DNA of 64,000 nucleotides from Arcobacter siniprincipis (GTDB lineage Bacteria > Campylobacterota > Campylobacteria > Campylobacterales > Arcobacteraceae): the NCBI RefSeq assembly GCF_048571125.1, contig NZ_CP182343.1, forward strand, positions 868,001-932,000. Direction: 5' to 3'. Of the stretch, positions 43,724-52,469 are shown piece after piece. The notes under the pieces are model-generated. The model did not search any database and was not told the origin of the DNA. It worked only from the letters and a program-made list of their open reading frames with translations. Position numbers and translations under genes: made by a program. Position 1 is the stretch's first letter. Every line of letters begins with the position of its first letter.

Positions 43724-45421
43724 TTATTTCCAAGATTTGATTAATTCATCATAAGAAATAGTTACTGGTGCTGGTTTTTCATTAGCTAATTTAGGTTTTG
43801 GAGCACCTGGTTGTTTTAGCCAATATTCAGCAGTTTTCTTTTCATTAAGTTTTGGTCCAATATCACCTTGGATACCAGCTCTTTCTATTCTTGATAGAAT
43901 TTTCTCTTGAGCTAAACAAAGTGAATCTAAAGCCTCTTGTGCAGTTTTTGCACCTGATGATGCATCACCAATATTTTGCCACCATAATTGTGCCAATTTT
44001 GGATAATCAGGTACATTAGTTCCTGTTGGAGTCCATTGTGTTCTTGCAGGAGATCTGTAAAATTCAACTAAACCACCAAGTTTTGGAGATCTTTGTGTAA
44101 ATGATTTATCATTAATACTAGATTTTCTTATAAATGTTAAACCAAAATGTGATTTTTTAACATCAACTGTTTTTGATGTAACAAATTGTGCATATAACCA
44201 AGCAGCTTGAGCTCTTTTTAGAGGTGTTGATTTCATTAAAGTCCAAGAACCAACATCTTGATAACCAACTTTCATTCCTTCTTTCCAATAAGCACCATGT
44301 GGTGATGGAGCCATTCTCCATTTTGGAGTACCATCAGCATTTACAACTGGAAGACCTTTTTTTACCATATCTGCTGTAAAAGCTGTATACCAGAAAGCTT
44401 GTTGTGCAACTTCACCTTGTGCAGGAACAGGTCCAGCTTCAGAGAATACCATACCAGCAGCACTTGGTAGAGCATATTCTTTCAACCATTTGTTGTATTT
44501 TTCAATAGAATAAACAGCAGCTGGTGAGTTTGTAGCTCCCCCTCTATCCATACAAGAAGCAACTGGTTGAGATTTTTCATTTACTCTAATTCCCCATTCA
44601 TCTACTGGAAGTCCATTTGGTAAACCAGGATCACCCTCTCCAGCCATTGACATCCAAGCATCAGTAAATCTCCAACCTAATGAAGGATCTTTTTTACCAT
44701 AATCCATATGTCCATAAACTTTTTTACCATCGATTACTCTTCCTGTAAAGAATTCTGCAATATCTTCATATGCAGACCAGTTAACTGGAACGCCTAATTC
44801 ATAACCATATTTTGCTTTAAAATCAGCCATATTTTTTGGGTCCGTGAACCAATCATATCTAAACCAATAAAGGTTAGCGAACTGTTGATCTGGTAACTGA
44901 TATAGTTTTCCATCAGGAGCAGTTGTAAAAGATAATCCCATAAAATCATTTAAATCTAAGTTTGGATTTGTAACAGCTTTACCGTCACCTTTCATCCAAT
45001 CAGTTAAATTTCTAACTTGTTTATATCTCCAATGTGTACCTATTAAATCAGAATCATTTACATAAGCATCATAAATATTTTGCCCTGTTTGCATTTGTGT
45101 TTGTAGTTTTTCAATAACATCACCTTCCCCAATGAGGTCATGAATAACTTTTATTCCTGTAATATCGTAAAATGCTTTTGCCAAAGTTTTACTCTCATAT
45201 GAGTGAGTTGTAAGACTTTCAGATACAACTTTTATAGTCATACCTTTGTAAGGTTTTGCAGCATCTTTAAACCAAGTAAGCTCATCTTTTTGTTGAGTTT
45301 TTGTCAATGATGAAGGTTGAAATTCATCAATCCATTTATTCATATCTGCACTAAAAGCACAACTACTTAGTCCTAATATTCCTACTACAAGTGAAGTAGT
45401 AATCTTATTTTTTATTTTCAT
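43724..45421 (-). CDS. glpV: Glycerol ABC transporter substrate-binding protein (GlpV-type)
   Basis: A 565-residue exported binding protein, large for the class, as is GlpV of rhizobia. Signal MKIKNKITTSLVVGILGLSSCAFS. Notable segments: WFKDAAKPYKGMTIKVVSES, QMQTGQNIYDAYVNDSDLIG, YWFRYDWFTDPKNMADF and KSHFGLTFIRKSS. It captures substrate in the periplasm for the two permeases encoded upstream. Placement with glpK and glpD supports glycerol. A Cys in the signal (SSCAF) does not fit a perfect lipobox. The symbol follows the rhizobial glpSTPQUV naming. Confidence 0.88.
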   Translation of the reverse strand: MKIKNKITTSLVVGILGLSSCAFSADMNKWIDEFQPSSLTKTQQKDELTWFKDAAKPYKGMTIKVVSESLTTHSYESKTLAKAFYDITGIKVIHDLIGEGDVIEKLQTQMQTGQNIYDAYVNDSDLIGTHWRYKQVRNLTDWMKGDGKAVTNPNLDLNDFMGLSFTTAPDGKLYQLPDQQFANLYWFRYDWFTDPKNMADFKAKYGYELGVPVNWSAYEDIAEFFTGRVIDGKKVYGHMDYGKKDPSLGWRFTDAWMSMAGEGDPGLPNGLPVDEWGIRVNEKSQPVASCMDRGGATNSPAAVYSIEKYNKWLKEYALPSAAGMVFSEAGPVPAQGEVAQQAFWYTAFTADMVKKGLPVVNADGTPKWRMAPSPHGAYWKEGMKVGYQDVGSWTLMKSTPLKRAQAAWLYAQFVTSKTVDVKKSHFGLTFIRKSSINDKSFTQRSPKLGGLVEFYRSPARTQWTPTGTNVPDYPKLAQLWWQNIGDASSGAKTAQEALDSLCLAQEKILSRIERAGIQGDIGPKLNEKKTAEYWLKQPGAPKPKLANEKPAPVTISYDELIKSWK

Positions 45422-45456
45422 TCTTTTCCCCTTCTTAAGTTAAATTGTTATAAATA

Positions 45457-45480
45457 AAATAAAATTTGATAATTTTATTT
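45457..45480 (-). other. A/T-only hairpin before binding-protein gene
   Basis: AAATAAAATT-TGAT-AATTTTATTT, a 10-bp stem between the small membrane protein gene and glpV; too weak to call a terminator. Confidence 0.35.
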
Positions 45481-45488
45481 TAGTATTT

Positions 45489-45767
45489 TTATACCCAGCG
45501 AAAAACTGCTATAGCATAAAAAAGACAAAGAACCATTCCCCCGTAAATTGGAGTACCAAACATTGCTAAATAGCCAAGGCAAATAAATGCCGAGCCTAAA
45601 AGACTTAGAAAAAGTCGATCACCAGGAGTGGTTTTTATTCGTAAAATTCCTACTCTTGGTGCCTGCGGCCACTTAATGGCCCAGATAGTCATGATTATAA
45701 GTGCAACAAAGATACAAATGAAAAATATTGCAGTTCCACTTGTCCAAGCCATCCATGATAAATTCAT
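45489..45767 (-). CDS. DUF2160 small membrane protein of glycerol transporter operon
   Basis: A 92-residue protein with two to three helices: WTSGTAIFFICIFVALIIMTIWAIKW, then LRIKTTPGDRLFLSLLGSAFICLGYLA and MVLCLFYAIAVFRWV. It matches the DUF2160 protein that sits between permease and binding protein in rhizobial glycerol operons (glpU). Its exact role in transport is not established. It is 11 bp downstream of the second permease gene. Confidence 0.8.
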   Translation of the reverse strand: MNLSWMAWTSGTAIFFICIFVALIIMTIWAIKWPQAPRVGILRIKTTPGDRLFLSLLGSAFICLGYLAMFGTPIYGGMVLCLFYAIAVFRWV

Positions 45768-45778
45768 ACTAAACCTCC

Positions 45779-46606
45779 TTAAACTCGTCCAAGAGATAAA
45801 CCCTTGGCAATGTGATTACGAACAAAATATATAACTATGGCACCAGGAACAAGTGTTAAAACACCTGCTGCTGCTAGAACGCCCCAATCAACTCCAGAAG
45901 CTGATATTGTTTTTGTCATAGTTACTGCTATTGATTTGGCATTAACAGCTGTTAATGTTCTACTTAAAAGTAATTCAACCCAAGAGAACATAAAACAGAA
46001 AAATGCACAAACACCAATACCAGAAGCAATTAATGGAGTGAAGATTTTTGTAAAAAATCCAAAAAAACTAAATCCATCAATATATGCAGTTTCATCTATT
46101 TCTTTTGGTACACCACGCATAAAGCCCTCCAAAATCCAAACAGATAATGGAACATTGAATAATGTATGAGCTAAAGCCACCGCAATATGTGTATCAAATA
46201 AACCAACACTTGAATAAAGTTGAAAGAATGGCAGCGCAAATACAGCAGGTGGTGCCATTCTGTTAGTTAATAACCAAAAGAACAAATGCTTATCTCCTAA
46301 AAATCTATATCTCGAAAAAGCATATGCTGCTGGAAGTGCTACTAAAACAGAAATAACCGTATTCATTACAACATATATCATTGAGTTGATATATCCCCAA
46401 TACCAAGTAGGGTCTGTGAATATAACAATATAATTATGAAAAGTAAGATCATTAGGAAAAAGTGAAAAAGTTCCCAATATCTCTTCATTTGTTTTAAAAC
46501 TCATATTTACTAACCAATAAACAGGTAACATCAAAAAGATAATATATATAAGCATAATAGTAGGAGATTTACTGCTAAAAAAGCCTTTTTTAATTGCTGT
46601 ACTCAT
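45779..46606 (-). CDS. Glycerol ABC transporter permease 2 (GlpQ-type)
   Basis: A 275-residue permease of the MalG type with six helices. The coupling EAA loop is EGFMRGVPKEIDETAYIDGFSFFGFFTKIFTPL. N-terminal MLIYIIFLMLPVYWLVNMSFKTNEE is typical. It pairs with the permease at 46610 (3-bp gap). I leave the symbol empty because glpQ in E. coli names a phosphodiesterase. SD GAGGAGTAAT upstream. Confidence 0.9.
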   Translation of the reverse strand: MSTAIKKGFFSSKSPTIMLIYIIFLMLPVYWLVNMSFKTNEEILGTFSLFPNDLTFHNYIVIFTDPTWYWGYINSMIYVVMNTVISVLVALPAAYAFSRYRFLGDKHLFFWLLTNRMAPPAVFALPFFQLYSSVGLFDTHIAVALAHTLFNVPLSVWILEGFMRGVPKEIDETAYIDGFSFFGFFTKIFTPLIASGIGVCAFFCFMFSWVELLLSRTLTAVNAKSIAVTMTKTISASGVDWGVLAAAGVLTLVPGAIVIYFVRNHIAKGLSLGRV

Positions 46607-46609
46607 AAA

Positions 46610-47479
46610 TTACTCCTCTTCTTTATCTATGTTTGTCATGATTGTAAAAAATGCCCAACATGTTAATAATATCACTAGAAAATATATTAGTGAAAAAGCT
46701 GCTGCTGGTCCTAAATCAAACTGACCAATTGCTGTTTTAACTAAGTCTATAGACAAAAATGTAGTAGAATTTCCAGGTCCACCACCTGTTACAACCATAG
46801 GTTCAGTATAAATCATAAAACTATCCATAAATCTAAGCAAACTAGCAATTAGCAATACTCCCATCATTTTAGGAAGTTGGATATATCTAAAAACACTCCA
46901 TTTTGAGGCTTGGTCGATTTTTGCTGCTTGGTAATAAGCTGAAGGAATTGATTGTAATCCTGCATAACAAAGTAAAACAACTAACGAAGTCCAATGCCAT
47001 ACATCCATTACAATTATTGTAACCCATGCATCAAGTACATTTTGGGTGTAGTTATAATCAATCCCCATTGATACTAAAGTATGACCCAAAAGTCCAATAT
47101 CAGTTCTCCCAAATATTTGCCAAATAGTACCAACAACATTCCAAGGAACAAGTAGTGGAAGAGCAACTAATATTAAACAAGCTGATGACCAAAACCCTTT
47201 TTTAGGCATATGTAAAGCAATAAAAATACCAAGAGGAATCTCTATTGCTAAAATAATTCCTGTAAAAAGTATCTGTCTTCCTAATGCTGCATGAATTCTC
47301 TCTGAGTGAAGAACTTCTTCAAACCATTGTAATCCAGCAGGGAAAAATACATTATTTCCAAAGGTATCTTGAACTGAATAATTAACAACTGTCATTAAAG
47401 GAATAACAGCTGAAAAACCAACAAGGATTAGTACTGGAAGTACAAGAAACCATGCCTTTTGATTTACAGTTTTTTTCAT
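46610..47479 (-). CDS. Glycerol ABC transporter permease 1 (GlpP-type)
   Basis: A 289-residue MalF-type permease with six helices. EAA-like loop: YQAAKIDQASKWSVFRYIQLPKM. N-terminal AWFLVLPVLILVGFSAVIPLMTVVNYSV. I took the ATG at 47479 (AAGGAGAAGCACT upstream), which overlaps the preceding ATPase stop by 4 nt (ATGA). The longer frame from 47503 adds eight residues without an SD. Confidence 0.9.
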   Translation of the reverse strand: MKKTVNQKAWFLVLPVLILVGFSAVIPLMTVVNYSVQDTFGNNVFFPAGLQWFEEVLHSERIHAALGRQILFTGIILAIEIPLGIFIALHMPKKGFWSSACLILVALPLLVPWNVVGTIWQIFGRTDIGLLGHTLVSMGIDYNYTQNVLDAWVTIIVMDVWHWTSLVVLLCYAGLQSIPSAYYQAAKIDQASKWSVFRYIQLPKMMGVLLIASLLRFMDSFMIYTEPMVVTGGGPGNSTTFLSIDLVKTAIGQFDLGPAAAFSLIYFLVILLTCWAFFTIMTNIDKEEE

Positions 47480-48555
47480 AGTGCTTCTCCTTGGACTATC
47501 CAATCATTTTCATATACATTGATTTTTTCTAAATCAAAAGTCATGCTACTCATTGTTGAAGTGATTTTTGTATCTTCTGAAACTATTATATTTATATTAT
47601 TATCTTTGTATTTTGCTCGTACAATCTTATGGTGAGCCACATCTTCTATCCTGGTAATATCTATTTTGATTCCCTCTCCATCTTCACAAAGGTTTATGAA
47701 TTCAGGTCTTATTCCTAATTGAATCACACCTTCTAAATCTTTATATTTAGAATTTAATTCAATTGTATAATCATCTAAAGTTGCTATGTTTCCATTAATT
47801 TTCACATCAAAAAGATTCATTCCTGGTGAACCAATAAAATATCCCACAAAGGTATGTGCTGGTTTTTCAAATAATTCTTCTGGAGTTCCTATTTGTAAAA
47901 CTATTCCTTGGTTCATAACTACAACCTTATCAGCAAAGGTTAAAGCTTCTGTTTGGTCATGAGTTACAAATATCATTGTATGTTTTAGCTCTTTGTGTAA
48001 AGCTTTTAATTGAGTTCTTAATTCCCATTTCATATGAGGGTCAATCACAGTTAAAGGTTCATCAAATAAAATTGCATTTACATCTTCTCTTACCATTCCT
48101 CTACCTAAAGATATTTTTTGTTTGGCATCAGCTGTTAAACCACTTGCTTTGTTATCCAAAATATCTTCAACTTTTATTGCTTTTGCAATAGCATCAACTC
48201 TTTGTTTGATATATTCAGGCTTTTCTTTTCTATTTTTTAAAGGAAATTCTAGATTTTGTCTGACTGTCATTGTGTCATAGACAACGGGGAATTGAAATAC
48301 TTGGGCAATATTTCTATGTGCTGTATCTTCCTTTGTAACATCTTTATCATCAAATAGAATTTTTCCCTCCGATGGAGTTATAATTCCAGATATAATATTT
48401 AGTAAAGTTGATTTTCCACATCCAGAAGGTCCAAGTAGGGCATAAGCTGCTCCATCTTCCCACTCATGATTTAAAGGTTGTAATACATAATCTTTATCTG
48501 AAATTGGATTTTCCATATAACTATGGGCTAAGTTTGAAAGAGTTATTTTTGCCAT
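47476..48555 (-). CDS. Glycerol ABC transporter ATPase 2 (GlpT-type)
   Basis: A 359-residue ABC ATPase with a C-terminal TOBE-like extension. Walker A GPSGCGKST, Q-loop FQFPVVYD, signature region ASGLTADAKQKISLGRGM (degenerate versus LSGGQ), Walker B AILFDEPLTVID, switch His VTHDQTEA. The altered signature is seen in one of the two ATPases of rhizobial glycerol transporters and suggests an asymmetric heterodimer with the product at 48567 (inference). 11-bp gap from it. Confidence 0.9.
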   Translation of the reverse strand: MAKITLSNLAHSYMENPISDKDYVLQPLNHEWEDGAAYALLGPSGCGKSTLLNIISGIITPSEGKILFDDKDVTKEDTAHRNIAQVFQFPVVYDTMTVRQNLEFPLKNRKEKPEYIKQRVDAIAKAIKVEDILDNKASGLTADAKQKISLGRGMVREDVNAILFDEPLTVIDPHMKWELRTQLKALHKELKHTMIFVTHDQTEALTFADKVVVMNQGIVLQIGTPEELFEKPAHTFVGYFIGSPGMNLFDVKINGNIATLDDYTIELNSKYKDLEGVIQLGIRPEFINLCEDGEGIKIDITRIEDVAHHKIVRAKYKDNNINIIVSEDTKITSTMSSMTFDLEKINVYENDWIVQGEAL

Positions 48556-48566
48556 TTCTTCTCCTT

Positions 48567-49655
48567 CTATCTTTCTTCTACATAAGAGGCAGTTTTAACT
48601 AAATCGCCATCATGAGAAAATACAAAAATATGACGAGTATCTAAATACACTGATATTTCTGAGTTATATTCTAAGTCATGTACTCCATGAACTAGACCAA
48701 TCCAAGTGTCTTCTTTATGTTGCATATGTAAAAAAGTCTCAGATCCTGTTATTTCTGTAACATCTAAGTGAGCTGAGAATTCAATTGCAGTTTCTGATTT
48801 TTTTGTAAGTTCTAGGTGATTTGGTCTAAAGCCTGCTAGATATTTTCCATCTTTTATATCTTTTAGCCCATTTGTAGCAAGTGCTTTTTGTCTATCTCCA
48901 TAATAAAAGTAATCACCTTCTTTTTTTATATTTAAAAAATTCATTGAAGGGTTTGAGAAAACTTTTGCTGTAATAGCGGTATTTGGTTTGTGATAAACTT
49001 TTGTAGTTTCATCAAATTGTGTTATTTTACCTTCCCATAAGGTCACAACATTTCCACCTAATAAAAGTGCTTCTTCTGGTTCAGTTGTAGCATATACAAA
49101 AATTGCTCCAGATTTTTCAAACATTTTAGGAATCTCTTCTCTTAGTTCTTCTCTTAATTTGTAATCCAAGTTTGCAAGGGGTTCATCTAATAGTACCAAT
49201 CCAGAACCTTTTACTAGTGAACGAGCTAGTGCGCATCTTTGTTGTTGCCCACCTGATAATTCTAAGGGTTTTCTATCTAACATATTTGTTAAACGCATAA
49301 GTGCAGCTGTTTCTCTAACTGCTTTGTCTATCTCATCTGAATCTTTTTTCATTATTCTCAAAGGTGCTGCAATATTTTCATATACACTCATTGAAGGATA
49401 ATTGACAAATTGCTGATAGACCATCGCAACTTTTCTATCTTGAACTCTCATTCTAGTAACATCTTTCCCTTCCCACAGAATTTTTCCTGTTGTAGGTACA
49501 TCCAATCCTGCCATTATTCTCATCAAGGTTGTTTTTCCTGATAAGGTTCTACCTAGAAGTACATTCATCGTACCTTTTTGTAGTGTTAGGTTTGTATTAT
49601 AAATATGAGTTTGTCCATCAACTTTCATTGACACATTCTCAAGTTCTAATGACAT
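48567..49655 (-). CDS. Glycerol ABC transporter ATPase 1 (GlpS-type)
   Basis: A 362-residue ABC ATPase, first gene of the importer operon. Walker A GRTLSGKTT (variant: usual GxSGxGKST), Q-loop YQQFVNYP, intact signature LSGGQQQRCALAR, Walker B LVLLDEPLANLD, and ATTEPEEALLLG where the switch His would be (Thr-Glu instead). So this subunit has a good signature but an atypical Walker A and no obvious H-loop His. It complements the partner ATPase, whose signature is degenerate. SD AAGGAGATTGA. Confidence 0.88.
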   Translation of the reverse strand: MSLELENVSMKVDGQTHIYNTNLTLQKGTMNVLLGRTLSGKTTLMRIMAGLDVPTTGKILWEGKDVTRMRVQDRKVAMVYQQFVNYPSMSVYENIAAPLRIMKKDSDEIDKAVRETAALMRLTNMLDRKPLELSGGQQQRCALARSLVKGSGLVLLDEPLANLDYKLREELREEIPKMFEKSGAIFVYATTEPEEALLLGGNVVTLWEGKITQFDETTKVYHKPNTAITAKVFSNPSMNFLNIKKEGDYFYYGDRQKALATNGLKDIKDGKYLAGFRPNHLELTKKSETAIEFSAHLDVTEITGSETFLHMQHKEDTWIGLVHGVHDLEYNSEISVYLDTRHIFVFSHDGDLVKTASYVEER

Positions 49656-49717
49656 TCAATCTCCTTGCTACAATTCTTATATTTATAAAATTATCAATGT
49701 AATAATTTTTACATCAT

Positions 49718-49731
49718 AACATTATAATGTT
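49718..49731. promoter_or_regulatory. Glycerol-region operator, importer promoter
   Basis: AACATTATAATGTT, a perfect 14-bp palindrome 63 bp before the importer operon start, flanked by ATCAT as at the ALDH site. Confidence 0.6.
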
Positions 49732-49739
49732 GTCTTTAA

Positions 49740-49990
49740 TAGTGACGTATAGAATTTTAAAGTATGCTTAAAAAGGTAACCATTTTTTTGTCTTTAATTA
49801 AAATCTTTTTCATCTTTAAACGTAGCAATAAAATAGCATTGCGATACGATGGTAGCTTGCTTGCTTTGACCTTATAAATTACTTAAAGTGGATTTTAAAA
49901 ATTGTAAAAAAGTAGTTGTTTTTTAAGCTGAAGTTTTAAGAAGCATTTTTTATTATTATAATTTATTTAATATTCTTTTTATAGTTATAT
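49740..49990. other. Gene-free stretch in glycerol control region
   Basis: The importer and glpD genes are 398 bp apart. Between the palindromes I see no ORF with a start signal. The part 49820-49870 is less A/T-rich than its surroundings, with GCAAT (49824-49828) and ATTGC (49838-49842) as a short inverted repeat and a tandem GCTTGCTTGCTT. Its role is not known. Confidence 0.4.
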
Positions 49991-50028
49991 CATTATAATG
50001 TCTTCAATAACATTATAACCTTATAATG
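49991..50028. promoter_or_regulatory. Glycerol-region operators and promoter, glpD side
   Basis: Perfect core CATTATAATG (49991-50000), a half-site ATAACATTATAA (50007-50018) and a variant CCTTATAATG (50019-50028) containing a -10 TATAAT at 50022-50027, 27 bp before the glpD ATG. Confidence 0.55.
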
Positions 50029-50053
50029 TAATCTATTTAAGGATAGTAAGATT

Positions 50054-51613
50054 ATGGAAAGTAATAAATATGACATTATTATAATAGGTGGAGGAGCAAC
50101 CGGAAGTGGAACAGCTTTAGATGCCGCATCAAGAGGCTTTACAACTTTAGTATTAGAAAAAAATGATTTTGCTGAAGGAACTAGTTCTAGAAGTACAAAA
50201 CTAGTACATGGTGGAGTTCGTTATTTGGAAGCCGCTGTGAAGGGCTTGAATATGGACCAATTCAATTTAGTAAAAGAGGGATTAAAAGAGAGATCAAGAC
50301 TTTTGAAAAATGCTCCTCACTTATGTTCTAGACTTACCCTTGTAACTCCTATATATAAATGGTGGGAATTACCTTATATGTTTATAGGTTTGAGTTTATA
50401 TGATTTTGTATCAGGAAGAAGAGGTCTTGGTAGAAGTTCAATTGTATGTAAAGATAAGATGATAAATAACTTTCCAAGTATCAAAAAAAATGCCTTAGTA
50501 GGTGGAGTTAAATATTATGATGGAAGTTTTAATGACTCACGATTGAATGTAACACTACTTAAAACAGCTCAAAAGTTTGGGGCTGATTGTAGAAATTATA
50601 GTGAAGTTGAAGAGTTCTTATACGAAGAGGGAAAAATCTCTGGGGTAAAAGTAAGAAATAAAATTACAGATGAAACTTATATTGTAAACTCAAAAGTTAT
50701 AATAAATGCAACGGGAGCATTTTCTGATAAGGTAAGAACTTTAGATAATAAAGAAGCAAAAAAAATGCTTGACTTAAGTTCTGGTATTCATATTGTATTA
50801 GACAAAAAGTATTTGCCTTCTGATGAAGGTTTGATGATTCCAAAAACTGAAGATGGAAGAGTTTTATTTATACTTCCTTGGATGGGTAAATGTTTAGTTG
50901 GAACTACAGATGAAAAAACAACTCTAAGTGAACATCCAGAGGTTTCTGCTGAAGATATAAAATATATATTAAAACACTTAGAAATATATTTTGATTTAAA
51001 AATTGATGAAAGTGAAATATTATCGTCATGGTGTGGAATAAGACCATTAGTAGCAGCGCCTAAAAATGCCTCAACAAAAAGTATTGTAAGAGAGCATATT
51101 ATTATTAGCTCTGATTCTGGCTTAGTTAGTATTTTAGGTGGCAAATGGACAACTTATAGAAAGATGTCAGAAGAGCTTGTTGATTATGTGACTTCTAAAT
51201 TTGCTTTAGAAAACAAAGAGTGCCAAACAAAAAAATTAAAATTAATAGGAAGTGAAAACTTTACAAAAGAGATGCAAGTTGATTGTTTAGATGAAGATAT
51301 TAAAAATTATTTGATTAAGATGTATGGTGATAAAGCAAATGATGTTTTAAGTTGTACTAAAAAAATAGAGAGATTACATAAAGACTATGCACATACAAAT
51401 GCAGAATTAATTTATACTATTAAAGAAGAATTTGTACAAAAACCTATGGATTATATAGTAAGAAGAACATCTTTGGCCTTGATTGATAAAAAAGCTGCAA
51501 AAGAGATTTTAGACAAAGTATTAGAAATAATGCAAAAAGAGTTAAATTGGGATGAAAAAAGAGTAAATATTGAAAAAGAAAAATCTTTGGAGTTATTAAA
51601 TAATTCATTATAG
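50054..51613 (+). CDS. glpD: Aerobic glycerol-3-phosphate dehydrogenase
   Basis: A 519-residue FAD enzyme. N-terminal dinucleotide motif IIIIGGGATGSGTALDAASRG with the acidic end of strand 2 (LEKNDF), FAD loop GTSSRSTKLVHGGVRYLEAA, and FVGTTDEKT-like LVGTTDEKTTL. The C-terminal domain carries DYIVRRTSLALIDKKAA. It oxidises glycerol-3-phosphate to DHAP at the membrane and passes electrons to quinone. It is divergent from the importer operon and followed 107 bp later by two GntR regulator genes. SD AAGGATAG. Confidence 0.95.
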   Translation: MESNKYDIIIIGGGATGSGTALDAASRGFTTLVLEKNDFAEGTSSRSTKLVHGGVRYLEAAVKGLNMDQFNLVKEGLKERSRLLKNAPHLCSRLTLVTPIYKWWELPYMFIGLSLYDFVSGRRGLGRSSIVCKDKMINNFPSIKKNALVGGVKYYDGSFNDSRLNVTLLKTAQKFGADCRNYSEVEEFLYEEGKISGVKVRNKITDETYIVNSKVIINATGAFSDKVRTLDNKEAKKMLDLSSGIHIVLDKKYLPSDEGLMIPKTEDGRVLFILPWMGKCLVGTTDEKTTLSEHPEVSAEDIKYILKHLEIYFDLKIDESEILSSWCGIRPLVAAPKNASTKSIVREHIIISSDSGLVSILGGKWTTYRKMSEELVDYVTSKFALENKECQTKKLKLIGSENFTKEMQVDCLDEDIKNYLIKMYGDKANDVLSCTKKIERLHKDYAHTNAELIYTIKEEFVQKPMDYIVRRTSLALIDKKAAKEILDKVLEIMQKELNWDEKRVNIEKEKSLELLNNSL

Positions 51614-51720
51614 CAAATATTAAGTGCACTTTAAAATTGAATTATGTAATATGCAATAATAAATAGAATATATTGTTATAATATATTACAAATCAATATT
51701 TATCTTAAAAGGAAATACTT

Positions 51721-52452
51721 TTGTTTGCTAAAAATGGTATACCATTATATCTTCAATTAAAAGAGAAATTATTGGAAGATATTAAGTTAAATTACAAAGC
51801 TGATGATATTATACCAGCTGAGGGCAAACTTGAAGAGAAATATCAAGTAAGTAGAATAACTGTAAGAAAAGCTATTGAAGAACTAGAGCGAGAAAATGTA
51901 GTTATTAAAAAACAAGGTAGAGGAACTTTTGTACAAGAAAAGAAAGTACTTTATGATGCAAATTCTATTGGTTCTTTAACTCAAAGGTTAGAAAAACAAA
52001 AACATCTTCTTACTACAAAATCTATATCTTTTGAAATAATTGAAGAGGGTGAAGAACATTTTGTAAAAGATATGCTAAATTGTGAGAAGCTACTGTGTAT
52101 TAGAAGAACAAGATTATTAAATGAAGTTCCATTTGCCTTGATGATAAACTATTTTGATGTAAATACTGTACCTGACATTGAAAAAAAATTAAATCTTGAA
52201 TCATTGTATGCCTTTTTAAAAGAAGAGTATAACATCGAGTTTTACAATGCAGAAGAGATAGTAGAAGCAAAAGCTGCAAATAAAGATGAAGCCAAAAGGT
52301 TAAATGTAAAAGAAGGTTTTCCCCTATTATCTTTAAAAAGACTCTCATATGATACAAGTAATAAGCCAATAGAGTACTCAAATTTAGTTATTAAATCAGA
52401 TATGTATAAACATAAGATAATTTTATCAAATGATAAAATGTCAAATATATAA
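51721..52452 (+). CDS. GntR family regulator with UTRA domain, copy 1
   Basis: A 243-residue GntR/HutC-type regulator. HTH at about 20-70 (DDIIPAEGKLEEKYQVSRIT, VRKAIEELERENVVIKKQGR), then a UTRA ligand domain (about 85-235). Start is TTG at 51721, supported by AAAAGGA 7 bp upstream; no ATG is in frame near it. It shares most of its HTH and linker (YDANSIGSLTQRL) with the next gene, a tandem paralogue. In rhizobia the glycerol operon uses a DeoR-type GlpR, so GntR control here is a different wiring (inference). Confidence 0.88.
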   Translation: MFAKNGIPLYLQLKEKLLEDIKLNYKADDIIPAEGKLEEKYQVSRITVRKAIEELERENVVIKKQGRGTFVQEKKVLYDANSIGSLTQRLEKQKHLLTTKSISFEIIEEGEEHFVKDMLNCEKLLCIRRTRLLNEVPFALMINYFDVNTVPDIEKKLNLESLYAFLKEEYNIEFYNAEEIVEAKAANKDEAKRLNVKEGFPLLSLKRLSYDTSNKPIEYSNLVIKSDMYKHKIILSNDKMSNI

Positions 52453-52469
52453 ATCAAAGGAAATGATTA

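Noticed and set aside
51673..51691. TTGTTATAATATATTACAA before the first GntR gene as a further glycerol operator
   Set aside because: It is a loose palindrome that lacks the ATAACATTATAAT flank; more likely part of the promoter.
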